Shown: one piece after another, positions 1-8,575 of the stretch
Position numbering within the stretch: position 1 is the stretch's first letter
How the letters are laid out: each line of letters opens with the position of its first letter
Origin: DASUCS01 sp041166745
GTDB lineage: Bacteria; Actinomycetota; Acidimicrobiia; Acidimicrobiales; JACDCH01
Reading direction: 5' to 3'
Length of the DNA stretch: 64,000 bases
NCBI GenBank assembly: GCA_041166745.1
Contig: JBEEGH010000019.1
Location: 193,672-257,671, forward strand
Translations under genes and position numbers: made by a program
The notes under the pieces: generated by a model
Databases searched by the model: none
What the model was told of the DNA's origin: nothing
What the model saw: the letters and a program-made list of their open reading frames with translations, nothing else

Positions 1-592
1 ACACCGGAAGCCAAACCTCGATGACGACCGCACCCTCCGGCACCGAGGAGAACGCCAACTGGTCGCCGATCGTCGCCTGGTTGCCCTCCGGGTGGATCAT
101 GACGAGAACGCGGTCGCTCTCCCGTTGCGCAGACAACGTTCGCTCGTCGAGCGCAATCACCTTGTAGCCCAGCCGCTCGAGCTCTGCGGCGAACGCCGGC
201 CCGACGATCTCTGCGGGGGCGCGGTCGGTCCAGAACGCCACCCGATCGCCGACCGCCGGCCGCGGGGCGATGGTGGTCAACGGAACCAGATCGTGAGGAA
301 GGGCGATGCCCGCCAGCACGCCGGCGACGGTGGCTTCCGGCGATGCTGCGAAGGGTGGAGGAGGCGTCGGAGCAACGACCGCACTGCCAACGGCGGTCGG
401 CGAGCTCGTGGGCGGTGGTGCCATTCGTTGCGCGGTCCGTGCGATCGCGTCGGACATCGCGGTGTCGGTGACATCGTCGGCGGCCTTCTTGCGCTGTTCG
501 ACGCGGTAGCGCCATACAACGAACCAGATGTACGCGGCGACCACCAACGCCGCGAGTATCCACGTGAGGACGAGCACGACCTTCGGGTCCAT
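1..592 (-). CDS. Hypothetical membrane-anchored protein, 5' part only
   Basis: The gene leaves the window at the left edge, so only its first 197 codons are visible. On the minus strand it starts at an ATG at 592 and stays open to base 1. Residues 5-27 form one hydrophobic helix (core LAALVVAAYIWFVVW) followed by a basic patch (RYRVEQRKK), which suggests one membrane segment. A Pro/Ala/Thr-rich linker follows at about 52-80, then a mixed alpha/beta region with no motif I recognise. It is divergent from rarA; only about 40 bases separate the two starts. I do not recognise the family, and the function is unknown. Confidence 0.65.
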   Translation of the reverse strand, partial: MDPKVVLVLTWILAALVVAAYIWFVVWRYRVEQRKKAADDVTDTAMSDAIARTAQRMAPPPTSSPTAVGSAVVAPTPPPPFAASPEATVAGVLAGIALPHDLVPLTTIAPRPAVGDRVAFWTDRAPAEIVGPAFAAELERLGYKVIALDERTLSAQRESDRVLVMIHPEGNQATIGDQLAFSSVPEGAVVIEVWLPV

Positions 593-601
593 CGCGCCCC
601 G

Positions 602-629
602 TTGTCTACCACTGGCGCACCATTAGCCT
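602..629 (+). promoter_or_regulatory. Putative promoter of rarA
   Basis: A TTGTCT hexamer at 602-607 and TAGCCT at 624-629 are separated by 16 bases. This is an acceptable actinobacterial -35/-10 pair. The -10 ends only 4 bases before the first ATG (634) and 7 before the second (637), so the transcript would be leaderless or nearly so. This is seen in sequence only; no start-site data are available. Confidence 0.4.
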
Positions 630-633
630 CCGG

Positions 634-1986
634 ATGATGCCCAAGCGTGAGGACCTGTTCGCCTCCGCGGCTGCCGAGCGTCTCGCCGCTCGTGCGCCGC
701 TGGCCGATCGACTTCGGCCGACGCGTCTCGACGAGATCGTGGGGCAGCAGCATCTCCTCGGCGCGGGTGCGCCGCTGCGCGCGTTGATCGAGGGCGACCG
801 GCTCTCGTCGGTGATCTTCTGGGGTCCGCCCGGAACCGGCAAGACCACCATCGCGAAAGTGATCGCACGCGTGACGGCGAAAGCGTTCGAGCAGTTGTCG
901 GCGGTCAGCGCGGGTGTGAAGGACGTTCGCGAGGTCTTGGAGCGCGCCGAGCGTCGCTTGGGCGAACAGGATCAACCGACCATCCTGTTCCTCGACGAGG
1001 TCCACCGATTCAACAAGGCACAGCAGGATGCGCTCCTGCCGTCGGTCGAGAGTGGGTTGATCGTCCTCATCGGGGCGACCACCGAGAACCCCTACTTCGA
1101 GGTCAACGCGCCGCTGCTCTCGCGCTCGACCTTGTTCCGCCTCGAGCCCCTCGATGCCGAGGCGACCGGTGCGCTGATCGCCCGCGGGTTGGAGGCCGAA
1201 GGCGCAACGATCGACGACGATGCGCGGGAACACCTCGTGCTGCTGACCACCGGTGATGGACGCCAAGCGTTGACCACGATCGAGGTCGCCGCCGCTTTGG
1301 CGCGGGCCCGAGACGACGGAGGCAGCCCGCGAGTCACGATCGCCGATGCCGAGGCGGCGATCGGCACCAAGGCCCTCCGCTACGGCCGCGATGAGCACTA
1401 CGACGTCATCAGCGCGTTCATCAAGAGCATCCGCGGGTCCGATCCCGACGCCGGGCTGTACTGGCTGGCTCGCATGATCGAAGCAGGAGAAGACGCGCGG
1501 TTCATCGCTCGCCGGCTCGTGGTCCTCGCCTCGGAAGACATCGGTATGGCCGATCCGATGGCGCTGGTCGTCGCCGACGCGGCGGCGCGCGCCGTCGAGT
1601 TCGTCGGGCTCCCTGAAGCGCAGCTGAACCTCGCACAGGCCGTGGTCCACCTCGCCACGGCCCCGAAGTCGAACCGGTCGGCCACGGCGATCTGGTCGGC
1701 GCTCGAGGATGTGCGCAACGGCGTAGCGGGCGAAGTGCCCGCACACCTGCGGGGAACCGGCTACTACGGCGCGGCAAAGCTCGGGCACGGCGCCGGATAC
1801 CAGTATCCTCACGACGACCCGCGGGGCTGGGTGGCGCAGCAGTACCGGCCCTCCGAGAACGAGGGGCGGACGTACTACGAACCCTCCCCGCACGGCTTCG
1901 AACAGGAGATCGCAACGCGCATGTCGAGGCTTCGACAGAAGAGCAACGACGGCAGTCGAGAGATGAGCGACGATGGACGCGAGTGA
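634..1986 (+). CDS. rarA: Replication-associated recombination protein A (AAA+ ATPase)
   Basis: A 450-residue AAA+ ATPase of the RarA/MgsA/WRNIP1 family, which acts at stalled replication forks and on single-stranded DNA ends. The N-terminal ATPase domain has Walker A GPPGTGKTT at residues 64-72, Walker B ILFLDE at 117-122, and the family stretch VHRFNKAQQDALLP just after it. The C-terminal half carries the lid and the tetramerisation region, including the family signature near KSIRGSDPDAGLYWLARM. The length is normal for the family. Two adjacent ATGs (634, 637) are possible starts. The 3' end overlaps the next small membrane gene by 14 bases. In actinobacteria rarA commonly precedes alaS, as here. 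Confidence 0.96.
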   Translation: MMPKREDLFASAAAERLAARAPLADRLRPTRLDEIVGQQHLLGAGAPLRALIEGDRLSSVIFWGPPGTGKTTIAKVIARVTAKAFEQLSAVSAGVKDVREVLERAERRLGEQDQPTILFLDEVHRFNKAQQDALLPSVESGLIVLIGATTENPYFEVNAPLLSRSTLFRLEPLDAEATGALIARGLEAEGATIDDDAREHLVLLTTGDGRQALTTIEVAAALARARDDGGSPRVTIADAEAAIGTKALRYGRDEHYDVISAFIKSIRGSDPDAGLYWLARMIEAGEDARFIARRLVVLASEDIGMADPMALVVADAAARAVEFVGLPEAQLNLAQAVVHLATAPKSNRSATAIWSALEDVRNGVAGEVPAHLRGTGYYGAAKLGHGAGYQYPHDDPRGWVAQQYRPSENEGRTYYEPSPHGFEQEIATRMSRLRQKSNDGSREMSDDGRE

Positions 1987-2335
1987 CGCGGCCGCAGTCG
2001 TCGTCGCAGTCGCCAGTGGACTCGCGGTGTTGGTGCTCGTCTACGCGATCGTCGCGCTGAACCGCACGCTCACGCAGTTGCGATCGGCGATCGAGGATCT
2101 GCGGCGGGAGACCCTTCCGGTCGTCACGGAGATGCGTTTGGCGGTGAGTCAGGCCAACGTCGAGCTCGAACGAGTCGACAACCTGTTGGGCACGGCCGAG
2201 TCGATCTCGTCGACCGTCGACTCCGCATCGCGGCTCGCGTACTTGGCGTTCTCGAATCCGGTGATCAAGGGCATCGCGTTCGCCTCAGGGACGGGTCGGG
2301 CTGCGCGTCGCTTCCGCCGGCGTAGCTCGGACTGA
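1973..2335 (+). CDS. DUF948-like small membrane protein
   Basis: A 120-residue protein with one N-terminal transmembrane helix (about residues 7-28, rich in Ala/Val/Leu), then a long helical region (QLRSAIEDLRRETLPVVTEM) that looks like a coiled coil, and an Arg-rich C-terminus (RRFRRRSS). This layout matches the DUF948 family often found just upstream of alaS in actinobacteria. The function is not established. It starts inside the end of rarA, and its stop overlaps the next start (TGATG at 2333-2337), which points to a coupled operon. The cytoplasmic coiled coil may contact another membrane partner, but that is only inference. Confidence 0.75.
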   Translation: MDASDAAAVVVAVASGLAVLVLVYAIVALNRTLTQLRSAIEDLRRETLPVVTEMRLAVSQANVELERVDNLLGTAESISSTVDSASRLAYLAFSNPVIKGIAFASGTGRAARRFRRRSSD

Positions 2336-2577
2336 TGTTCAAGCGTCTCTTCTGGTTGATGATCGGGGTCGGCTTCGGCTTCGGCGTGTCGTTCTGGATG
2401 ATGCGGTTCGTGCGCGACACGATGCAGCGCTACACGCCGGAGCGAGTGTCCGCTGATCTTGCGGGGGCGATGCGGGGCTTGGGGGCCGATCTCCGGGCCG
2501 CGGTCGCCGACGGGCGAGAGGCGATGCGCGAGCGGGAGGCCGAGATACGAGCGGAGCTCTCCAGCAACCGCCGATAG
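2335..2577 (+). CDS. Small membrane protein, hypothetical
   Basis: An 80-residue protein with a single hydrophobic segment at about residues 4-22 (FWLMIGVGFGFGVSFWMM), followed by a charged amphipathic helix ending EREAEIRAELSS. It overlaps the stop of the preceding DUF948-like gene and lies 13 bases before alaS, so it belongs to the same transcription unit. A small protein of this shape is common at this place in actinobacterial genomes, but I know of no function for it. The clean coding frame, the conserved position and the overlapped start support a real gene. Confidence 0.7.
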   Translation: MFKRLFWLMIGVGFGFGVSFWMMRFVRDTMQRYTPERVSADLAGAMRGLGADLRAAVADGREAMREREAEIRAELSSNRR

Positions 2578-2590
2578 CCTCACTGGTCCT

Positions 2591-5176
2591 ATGAAGTCGT
2601 CAGATGAGGTCCGCGGCGCCTTTCTCGATTTCTTCGCGCAGCGGCAGCACACCGTCGTGCCGTCGGCCGGCCTCATCCCGCATCATCCGACAGCGCCGAT
2701 GTTCACGAACTCGGGGATGATGCAGTTCGTCCCGTACTTCCTCGGCGAGGAGCCCGTGCCGTGGAACCCGCCGCGGGTCGTCGACGTTCAGAAATGCGTT
2801 CGAGCCGGCGGCAAGCACAACGACCTCGATGCGATCGGACGCACACCGAGGCACCTGAGCTTCTTCGAGATGCTCGGCAACTGGAGCTTCGGCGACTACT
2901 TCAAGGCGGAGGCGATCGCGTGGGCCTGGGAGCTGCTCACCGAGGTGTACGCGCTCGACGGCGACCGGCTCTGGGTGACCGTCCACGTCAGCGACGATGA
3001 AGCCGAGCAACTGTGGGTCGATGAGGTCGGCTTCCCCAGTGATCGCATTCAACGGCTCGACAAAGACAACTTCTGGGAGATGGGCGACATCGGCCCGTGC
3101 GGTCCCAGCTCGGAGATCTTCTGGGACTACGGGGCTGAACACGGTCCCGGCACGGGGCCCGCGGACCCTGCTGCAGAGAACCGCTACGTGGAGCTGTGGA
3201 ACCTCGTCTTCACCGAGTACTTCCGCCGGCCCGATGGCGGTCTCGACCCGCTGCCGAACAAGAACGTCGACACCGGTGCCGGCCTCGAGCGGAATTTGGC
3301 CGCGATCAACGGTGTCACCTCGGTGTTCGACACCGACGTCCTCCGGGCCTTGGTGGAACAAGCCATGTCCGTCACGGGCAAGCGGTTGGGCACCGATGAG
3401 TCGACCGACGTCGCGCTGAAGGTCATCGCCGACCACAGCCGGACGATGGCGTTCCTCGTGAACGATGGCGTCGTCCCGTCGAATGAGGGCCGCGGGTATG
3501 TGCTGCGCCGCATCATCAGACGCGCTGTTCGGTACGCGCATTTGCTCGGCGGTGATCGCGAGGTGACGCCTCCGCTCGTGGGGCGCGTGATCGAGCTGAT
3601 GAGCGATGCCTATCCGGATCTCGGCACGAACGGCGAGCGCGTCATCGAGACGATCTCGCGCGAGGAGCACGCGTTCCGCCGAACGCTCGCTCGGGGTTCG
3701 ACGCTGCTCGACCTCAAGCTCGCCGAGCTGAACGAAGGCGACGTGCTCGCGGGCGATGTCGCATTCGATCTCTACGAGACGCACGGCTTCCCGCTCGAAG
3801 TCACGAGGGAGATCGCGCTCGAGCGCGGGGTCGAAGTAGACGCGGTCGGCTACGAAGCCGCGCTCAAGAGCGCGCAAGAGATCAGCGGTCGCAAGGCGAG
3901 CCACGCGTCTCACTACGAGAAGCTCACCGACTTCCAGTCGGTGCTCGATGAGTTCGGGCCCACCGACTTCGTCGGGCGCGAGGAGTTCGAGACGAAAGCG
4001 AAGGTGCTCGCGGTCGTCGACGACAGCGTGTTCCTCGACCGTTCGCCGTTCTACGCGGAGTCTGGTGGTCAAGTCGGCGACACCGGCACGATCACCACCG
4101 ACACCGGACACGCCGAGGTGCTCGACACCACGTACGCCATGCCCGGTCTGCACCGTCACGTCATCCGAGTCGTCGATGGCGAGATCACCGCCGGACAAGA
4201 AGCCACGGCCGCGATCGATGTCCAACGGCGCGACGCCATCCGCCGGAACCACACCGGCACACACATCCTGCATTGGGCGCTCCGCCAGGTCCTCGGCGAG
4301 CACGTGAAGCAGCAAGGCTCCTACGTGGCGCCCGATCGGCTCCGGTTCGACTTCGGTCCTTCCGACGGGGTGACGCCGGCGCAGATCCGCGAGATCGAAG
4401 ACCTCGCGAACGAGGAGATCCTGGCGAACGATTCGGTGCGGCACTACGAGACCACCAAGGACACGGCGGTCGAGCTCGGCGCGATCGCGTTCTTCGGGGA
4501 GAAGTACGGGGAGGTGGTTCGGGTCCTCGAGGCCGGTCGCCACTCGCTCGAGCTGTGCGGCGGCACCCACGTCCGTGCGCTGGGCGACATCGGGCCGCTG
4601 AAGATCGTGAAAGAAGAGTCGATCGGCGCCAACCTCCGCCGCATCGAAGCCGTCACCGGCACTGGCCCGATCGAACGCCTGCGACACGAGGAGGAGATCC
4701 TTGCCGAGGTGGCCGACGTCCTGAACGTCCCCGCCAGCGACGTTGTCGAGGGCGCCCGCAAGCGGTTGGACGAGATCAAGGCCCTGCGCGACGAGATCAA
4801 GGCCCTGCGCCAGCACGCGGCCGCCGATCGCTCCGCGGAGCTCGCAACCGCGGCGGTCGATGGTGTCGTCGTGGCCCGCGTCGACGACGTCGATCGCGAC
4901 GCGCTGCGCGACCTGGCCCTCGCGATACGCGACCAGTCCGGCGTGCGGGCCGTCGTCCTCGGAGGCGCCCCATCGGGCGGCGGCGCCACGCTCGTCAGCG
5001 CGGTCACGACGGACAGCGGCCTGAACGCCGCTGAGCTCATCGCCGATGCGGCCAAGACCATCAAGGGAGGCGGGGGCAAAGACGCCAAGCTCGCGCTCGC
5101 CGGCGGCAAGGACGCCGGTGGTCTCGACGCCGCGCTCGACCAGGCGCGAGCGGCCGCGGGCATCCCGACGACGTGA
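2591..5176 (+). CDS. alaS: Alanine--tRNA ligase
   Basis: A class II aminoacyl-tRNA synthetase of 861 residues that charges tRNA-Ala and edits mischarged Ser/Gly. The N-terminal catalytic core opens MKSSDEVRGAFLDFF and contains the RTPRHLSFFEMLGNWSFGDY stretch. The editing domain has zinc ligands in HTGTH (H554, H558) and CGGTH (C656, H660). The C-terminal part has a coiled coil and an oligomerisation domain ending with Gly-rich GGGGKDAKLA. The start chosen is ATG 2591, which gives the family N-terminus; longer upstream readings add unrelated residues. The coiled coil contains an exact 21-base tandem duplication at 4769-4810. The stop overlaps the ruvX start (GTGA). Confidence 0.98.
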   Translation: MKSSDEVRGAFLDFFAQRQHTVVPSAGLIPHHPTAPMFTNSGMMQFVPYFLGEEPVPWNPPRVVDVQKCVRAGGKHNDLDAIGRTPRHLSFFEMLGNWSFGDYFKAEAIAWAWELLTEVYALDGDRLWVTVHVSDDEAEQLWVDEVGFPSDRIQRLDKDNFWEMGDIGPCGPSSEIFWDYGAEHGPGTGPADPAAENRYVELWNLVFTEYFRRPDGGLDPLPNKNVDTGAGLERNLAAINGVTSVFDTDVLRALVEQAMSVTGKRLGTDESTDVALKVIADHSRTMAFLVNDGVVPSNEGRGYVLRRIIRRAVRYAHLLGGDREVTPPLVGRVIELMSDAYPDLGTNGERVIETISREEHAFRRTLARGSTLLDLKLAELNEGDVLAGDVAFDLYETHGFPLEVTREIALERGVEVDAVGYEAALKSAQEISGRKASHASHYEKLTDFQSVLDEFGPTDFVGREEFETKAKVLAVVDDSVFLDRSPFYAESGGQVGDTGTITTDTGHAEVLDTTYAMPGLHRHVIRVVDGEITAGQEATAAIDVQRRDAIRRNHTGTHILHWALRQVLGEHVKQQGSYVAPDRLRFDFGPSDGVTPAQIREIEDLANEEILANDSVRHYETTKDTAVELGAIAFFGEKYGEVVRVLEAGRHSLELCGGTHVRALGDIGPLKIVKEESIGANLRRIEAVTGTGPIERLRHEEEILAEVADVLNVPASDVVEGARKRLDEIKALRDEIKALRQHAAADRSAELATAAVDGVVVARVDDVDRDALRDLALAIRDQSGVRAVVLGGAPSGGGATLVSAVTTDSGLNAAELIADAAKTIKGGGGKDAKLALAGGKDAGGLDAALDQARAAAGIPTT
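4769..4810 (+). repeat. Two exact tandem copies of a 21-base unit inside alaS
   Basis: Bases 4769-4789 and 4790-4810 are identical. Each copy encodes one heptad, DEIKALR, so the repeat adds exactly one turn-pair to the AlaRS C-terminal coiled coil without shifting the frame. It looks like a recent in-frame duplication or an actively maintained repeat. Confidence 0.9.
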
Positions 5177-5604
5177 GGGCACTCGGCCTCGATCTCGGCG
5201 CTCGCCGCATCGGCGTCGCCATCAGCGACAGCGAGGGAAAGGTGGCAACTGCCATCGCGACCCTCGAGCGAGCGTCGGCGAAGAACCGGGTGGCCGACCA
5301 CCAGGCCATTGCCGGCCTGGTGGCCGAATGGGAGGCCGGGGTCGTGGCCGTCGGGCTACCGCTCTCGCTCGACGGCAGCGTCGGCCCGGCGGCCGAGGGC
5401 GTCCTCGCGGAGGTCGCTGAGTTGGCGCGCGTGCTCGATGTGCCGGTAGAGACGGTGGATGAGCGCTTCACCACGGTGACCGCCGACCAGCAACTGAAGG
5501 CCAGCGGGGTGCGAGGGCGCGACCGGCCGAAGCTGATCGATCAGGTGGCGGCAGCGGTGCTCTTGCAAGCGTGGCTCGATCGCCAGGAGTCAGAGCGTCG
5601 TTGA
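5173..5604 (+). CDS. ruvX: YqgF/RuvX family Holliday junction resolvase-like nuclease
   Basis: A 143-residue RNase H-fold protein. The N-terminus MRALGLDLGARRIGVAISD is the classic YqgF motif with the first catalytic Asp. Later family blocks are VGLPLSLDGSVGP, VDERFTTV and the acidic C-terminal block around KLIDQVAAAVLLQ. Family members process the 5' end of pre-16S rRNA and have been described as Holliday junction resolvases. The GTG start at 5173 overlaps the alaS stop, and the gene's own stop overlaps the mltG start (TGATG). The alaS-ruvX-mltG-aroE order is typical of actinobacteria and supports the call. Confidence 0.95.
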   Translation: MRALGLDLGARRIGVAISDSEGKVATAIATLERASAKNRVADHQAIAGLVAEWEAGVVAVGLPLSLDGSVGPAAEGVLAEVAELARVLDVPVETVDERFTTVTADQQLKASGVRGRDRPKLIDQVAAAVLLQAWLDRQESERR

Positions 5605-6689
5605 TGGAACAAGAACGCGACGAGGAGTACGAGGCCCTGCGGCCCGAGATGTCGCGCCGCCGCAAGGTTGCCGTGGTCGTTCTCGGCGTCCTCATCGTCT
5701 TTGTACTGCTCGCCGGCCTCGTCAGCTTCTGGGCATACCGCCAACTGTTTCCGTCGGGCCGCCCCGGCGCCGAGATCGTGCTCGACATTCCCACGGGCTC
5801 GTCGACGAGCTCGATCGCCGATCTGCTCGAGAAGAAGAGCGTGATCAACAACGCGTTCCTCTTCAAGCTGTACGTCAAGGCCAAGAGCGCCGGTCCGTTC
5901 CAAGCGGGCACGTACCGGATGCCCTTGCACAACACCGCATCCGACGTCCTGCGCCGGCTGAAAGCGGGTCCGCTTCCGCCACCCACTCGACAGTTCACCG
6001 TGCAACCGGGGCTGAACCTGCGCCAAGTGCCCCAGCGCATCGTGGAGAGCATCCCGACGTTCTCTGTCGAGAAGCTCAATGCGGTGCTCGCGGCGGGCCA
6101 GGTGCGGTCGCAGTTCCAACCGGCGGACAAGCCGCTCGAGGGCTTCCTGTTCCCTGACACGTACCAGATCGGTGAGGGAGCCGACGAGACGGCTGCCATC
6201 CAAGCGATGGTCACGCAGTTCGACAAGGTGGCCACGGAGCTCGGCCTCGCGGACTCAGAGAGCCTCGTCGGCCACACACCCTACGAAGTGCTGATCGTGG
6301 CTTCACTCGTCGAGGAGGAAGCCAAGGTCGACGTCGACCGGGCCAAGATCGCGCAAGTCATCTACAACCGGTTGACCAAGGGCATGGCGCTCGGGGTCGA
6401 CGCGACGCTGTGCTACTTGCACGACGAACGACCGTGCGTACTGCACCAGAGCGATCTCGATCGCGCCGACCCCTACAACTCTCGTAGGAACACCGGCCTG
6501 CCGCCGACGCCGATTGCCAGCGTGAGCCGCAAAGCGATCGAGGCCGCACTGCATCCCGACGGCAGCAATGCGCTCTTCTACGTGCTCGATCCGAACCTGC
6601 CGGCAGGACAGCACTTCTTCACCGCGAGCGCGAGCGAGTTCGAAGCGGCCAAGGCCCGCTGCCGAGCCGCCGGCCTCGGCTGCGACTAG
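5604..6689 (+). CDS. mltG: Endolytic murein transglycosylase MltG
   Basis: A 361-residue YceG/MltG protein that cuts nascent peptidoglycan glycan strands at the outer face of the membrane and helps set strand length. A short basic cytoplasmic tail (MSRRRK) precedes one transmembrane helix at about 22-45. The periplasm-side part contains the LysM-like region and the catalytic YceG domain; the family motif ASLVEEEAKVD places the catalytic Glu at residue 237. YNRL, TLCYLHD, PYNSRRNTGLPPTPI and ASVSRKAIEAALHP are other family blocks. The start ATG 5604 overlaps the ruvX stop. The next gene, aroE, follows after 7 bases. Confidence 0.95.
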   Translation: MEQERDEEYEALRPEMSRRRKVAVVVLGVLIVFVLLAGLVSFWAYRQLFPSGRPGAEIVLDIPTGSSTSSIADLLEKKSVINNAFLFKLYVKAKSAGPFQAGTYRMPLHNTASDVLRRLKAGPLPPPTRQFTVQPGLNLRQVPQRIVESIPTFSVEKLNAVLAAGQVRSQFQPADKPLEGFLFPDTYQIGEGADETAAIQAMVTQFDKVATELGLADSESLVGHTPYEVLIVASLVEEEAKVDVDRAKIAQVIYNRLTKGMALGVDATLCYLHDERPCVLHQSDLDRADPYNSRRNTGLPPTPIASVSRKAIEAALHPDGSNALFYVLDPNLPAGQHFFTASASEFEAAKARCRAAGLGCD

Positions 6690-6696
6690 TGCTCTG

Positions 6697-7539
6697 ATGG
6701 CGATCAGCGGAGCGACGCGCCTTGCCGGCGTGATCGGTGCGCCGATCCGGCATTCGCTCTCGCCCGCGATCTTCAACGCGGCATTCGAAGCCTGTGAGCT
6801 CGATTGGGCATATCTCGCGTTCGAGGTACGGCCCGGCGACGCGCACCGGGCCCTCGAGGCGATGCGCACGCTCGACATCGGCGGTCTCTCCGTCACGATG
6901 CCGCACAAGGACACGGTCGCGGAGCTCGTCGATGTCTGCGCGCCTGAGGCCGCGGCGCTCCACGCCGTGAATTGCGTGGTTGCCACCGCAGAGGGCCTCC
7001 TGGGCGAGAACACCGACGGGCCGGGCTTTCTCGACGCGCTGCGGGCCGAAGTCGGCTTCGAGATGAGCGGGCGCCGTGCGGTGGTGCTGGGCGCGGGCGG
7101 TGCCGCACGAGCGATCGTGCTCGCGCTTTCGAGGGCGGGAGCGCTGCAGGTGTCCGTCGTGAATCGAACCGCGGCGCGCGCCGAGATCGCGGCGGCACTG
7201 GCCGGTCCGGTCGGTCGAGTGGCGACGATCGACGCGATCGCCGGCGCCGACCTCGTCGTCAACGCAACCTCCGTCGGGATGGGAGACGGGCGGGCGCCGT
7301 TCGACGCCTCGCTCCTCGCCGCCGGACAGGTGGTGGCCGACATCGTCTACCACCCGAGGCCGACACCGCTGGTGTCCGCGGCTCGGGAGCGGGGGATCGT
7401 GGCGGTCGACGGCCTGGGGATGCTCGTGCACCAGGCCGGGCACGCCTTCCGGCTGTGGACGGGTCTCGAACCGCCGATCCAGGCGATGACGGAGGCGGCC
7501 CGAGCGGAGTTGGCGAGCCGCAATCCAGAATCCGACTGA
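6697..7539 (+). CDS. aroE: Shikimate dehydrogenase
   Basis: A 280-residue NADP-dependent enzyme that reduces 3-dehydroshikimate to shikimate. The substrate domain has PIRHSLSPAIFN, the catalytic Lys in TMPHK (K71) and the Asp of ENTDG (D107). The Rossmann domain has GAGGAAR at 132-138 and NRT (cofactor 2'-phosphate region). The C-terminal GLGMLVHQAG block is also present. The ATG at 6697 gives the correct family N-terminus. The gene is part of the alaS-mltG run; the rest of the shikimate pathway follows 3 kb downstream, so the enzymes are split between two nearby units. Confidence 0.96.
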   Translation: MAISGATRLAGVIGAPIRHSLSPAIFNAAFEACELDWAYLAFEVRPGDAHRALEAMRTLDIGGLSVTMPHKDTVAELVDVCAPEAAALHAVNCVVATAEGLLGENTDGPGFLDALRAEVGFEMSGRRAVVLGAGGAARAIVLALSRAGALQVSVVNRTAARAEIAAALAGPVGRVATIDAIAGADLVVNATSVGMGDGRAPFDASLLAAGQVVADIVYHPRPTPLVSAARERGIVAVDGLGMLVHQAGHAFRLWTGLEPPIQAMTEAARAELASRNPESD

Positions 7540-7617
7540 AGAAGTTGCCTCCGTATGCCGATGTAACGGCCAGCAACTGGCACGTATTTGGACAAGACCG
7601 GCAACTCGGAGGTCACC

Positions 7618-8559
7618 GTGGCCCTTCAGGGCACCCTCGACACTTTCGCTCTTCCCGACGTACTGAGACTTCTCGCGTCGACGAAGAAGACTGGTCGCCT
7701 GGTCATCGCCGGCAACCGCGGCACGGGCAGCGTGTGGGTCGACGACGGCTCCGTGGTCGGATCAGAAGCGACCGGTGCACTGCCCGACGCCGGCGCCGTA
7801 GACGTGATCTTCGAGCTGCTGCGGTACGCCGACGGCTCATTCACATTCGAGTCCGGCACCACCACTTCTGATCCGGCGCCGTCGCGTGCGGTCGAGCCGC
7901 TGCTGGTCGACGCCGAGCGTCAGCTCGCAGAGTGGCGTGAGATCGAAGCCGTCGTGCCGTCGATGGACGCGTGGATAAGCCTCGTGGGCGATCTCGAAGG
8001 TGAGGAGATCCTGATCGCGGCTGAGCGCTGGAAGACGATCGTCTCCATCGGAAGCGGCACCAGCGTGACGGGCCTCGGCCACACGCTCAAGCTCGGAGAG
8101 CTCGACGTCTGCCGCCAGGTGAAGGAGCTCGTCGAGCTCGGCCTCGTCAAGGTGAGCGCAACGCCCGTCTCGGGACTGCGCGCGCTCGATGAGGTGAGTT
8201 TCGGAGCGGACGCCGACGCTGCGACCCCCGCGACGTGGGATCCGTTCTCCATCGAGATCCCCGGAGTCGACCCGGTCGCAGTGGCGGACGAGGAGACGAC
8301 GGAGCCCGAGCTCGAGCCCGTCGCCGACGTCGTGTCCATCGTCGAGGAAGACATCAACGACGACGATCCGATCGAAGCTGACGAAGTCGCAAAGCAGCTC
8401 GCCAGCCTCAGCCCGAAGGCGGCTCGCGCGGTGGCTGCGGCCGCCCGCGCCGCTACCGACGAAGAGCGCGACGCCGCCCTCGCCGAAGCCTCTGACGAGG
8501 ATGACGAGCCCATCAATCGTGGCCTGCTCCTCAAGTTCCTCTCCTCGGTGAAAAGCTGA
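7618..8559 (+). CDS. DUF4388 (PATAN-like) domain protein
   Basis: A 313-residue cytoplasmic protein. Residues 1-90 read as a DUF4388 domain (LQGTLDTFALPDVLRLLAST, then GRLVI, WVDDGSVV, and ADGSFTFE). DUF4388 is related to the PATAN domain of cyanobacterial response regulators that act on type IV pili; this is family knowledge, not shown here. A middle winged-helix-like region (about 110-190) is followed by an acidic, disordered tail with EEDINDDDPIEADE. I chose GTG 7618 because GGAGG lies 5 bases upstream; an in-frame TTG at 7588 has no such site. It is not part of the usual aro cluster and lies 2.3 kb upstream of a prepilin-like gene and prepilin peptidase. Confidence 0.75.
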   Translation: MALQGTLDTFALPDVLRLLASTKKTGRLVIAGNRGTGSVWVDDGSVVGSEATGALPDAGAVDVIFELLRYADGSFTFESGTTTSDPAPSRAVEPLLVDAERQLAEWREIEAVVPSMDAWISLVGDLEGEEILIAAERWKTIVSIGSGTSVTGLGHTLKLGELDVCRQVKELVELGLVKVSATPVSGLRALDEVSFGADADAATPATWDPFSIEIPGVDPVAVADEETTEPELEPVADVVSIVEEDINDDDPIEADEVAKQLASLSPKAARAVAAAARAATDEERDAALAEASDEDDEPINRGLLLKFLSSVKS

Positions 8560-8575
8560 CAACATTCGCCTTGCG

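Noticed and set aside
277..1893. Long open frame (538 codons) on the minus strand opposite rarA
   Set aside because: It is a shadow of rarA produced by GC-rich codon third positions; the product is Arg/Gly/Asp-rich with no motif, and rarA is certain. The same applies to the 860-codon frame opposite alaS and similar frames opposite carA, aroC, metK and pheT.
2578..2590. T-box leader before alaS, pheS or tyrS
   Set aside because: The gaps before these synthetase genes are 13, 4 and about 60 bases, too short, and no T-box sequence is seen.
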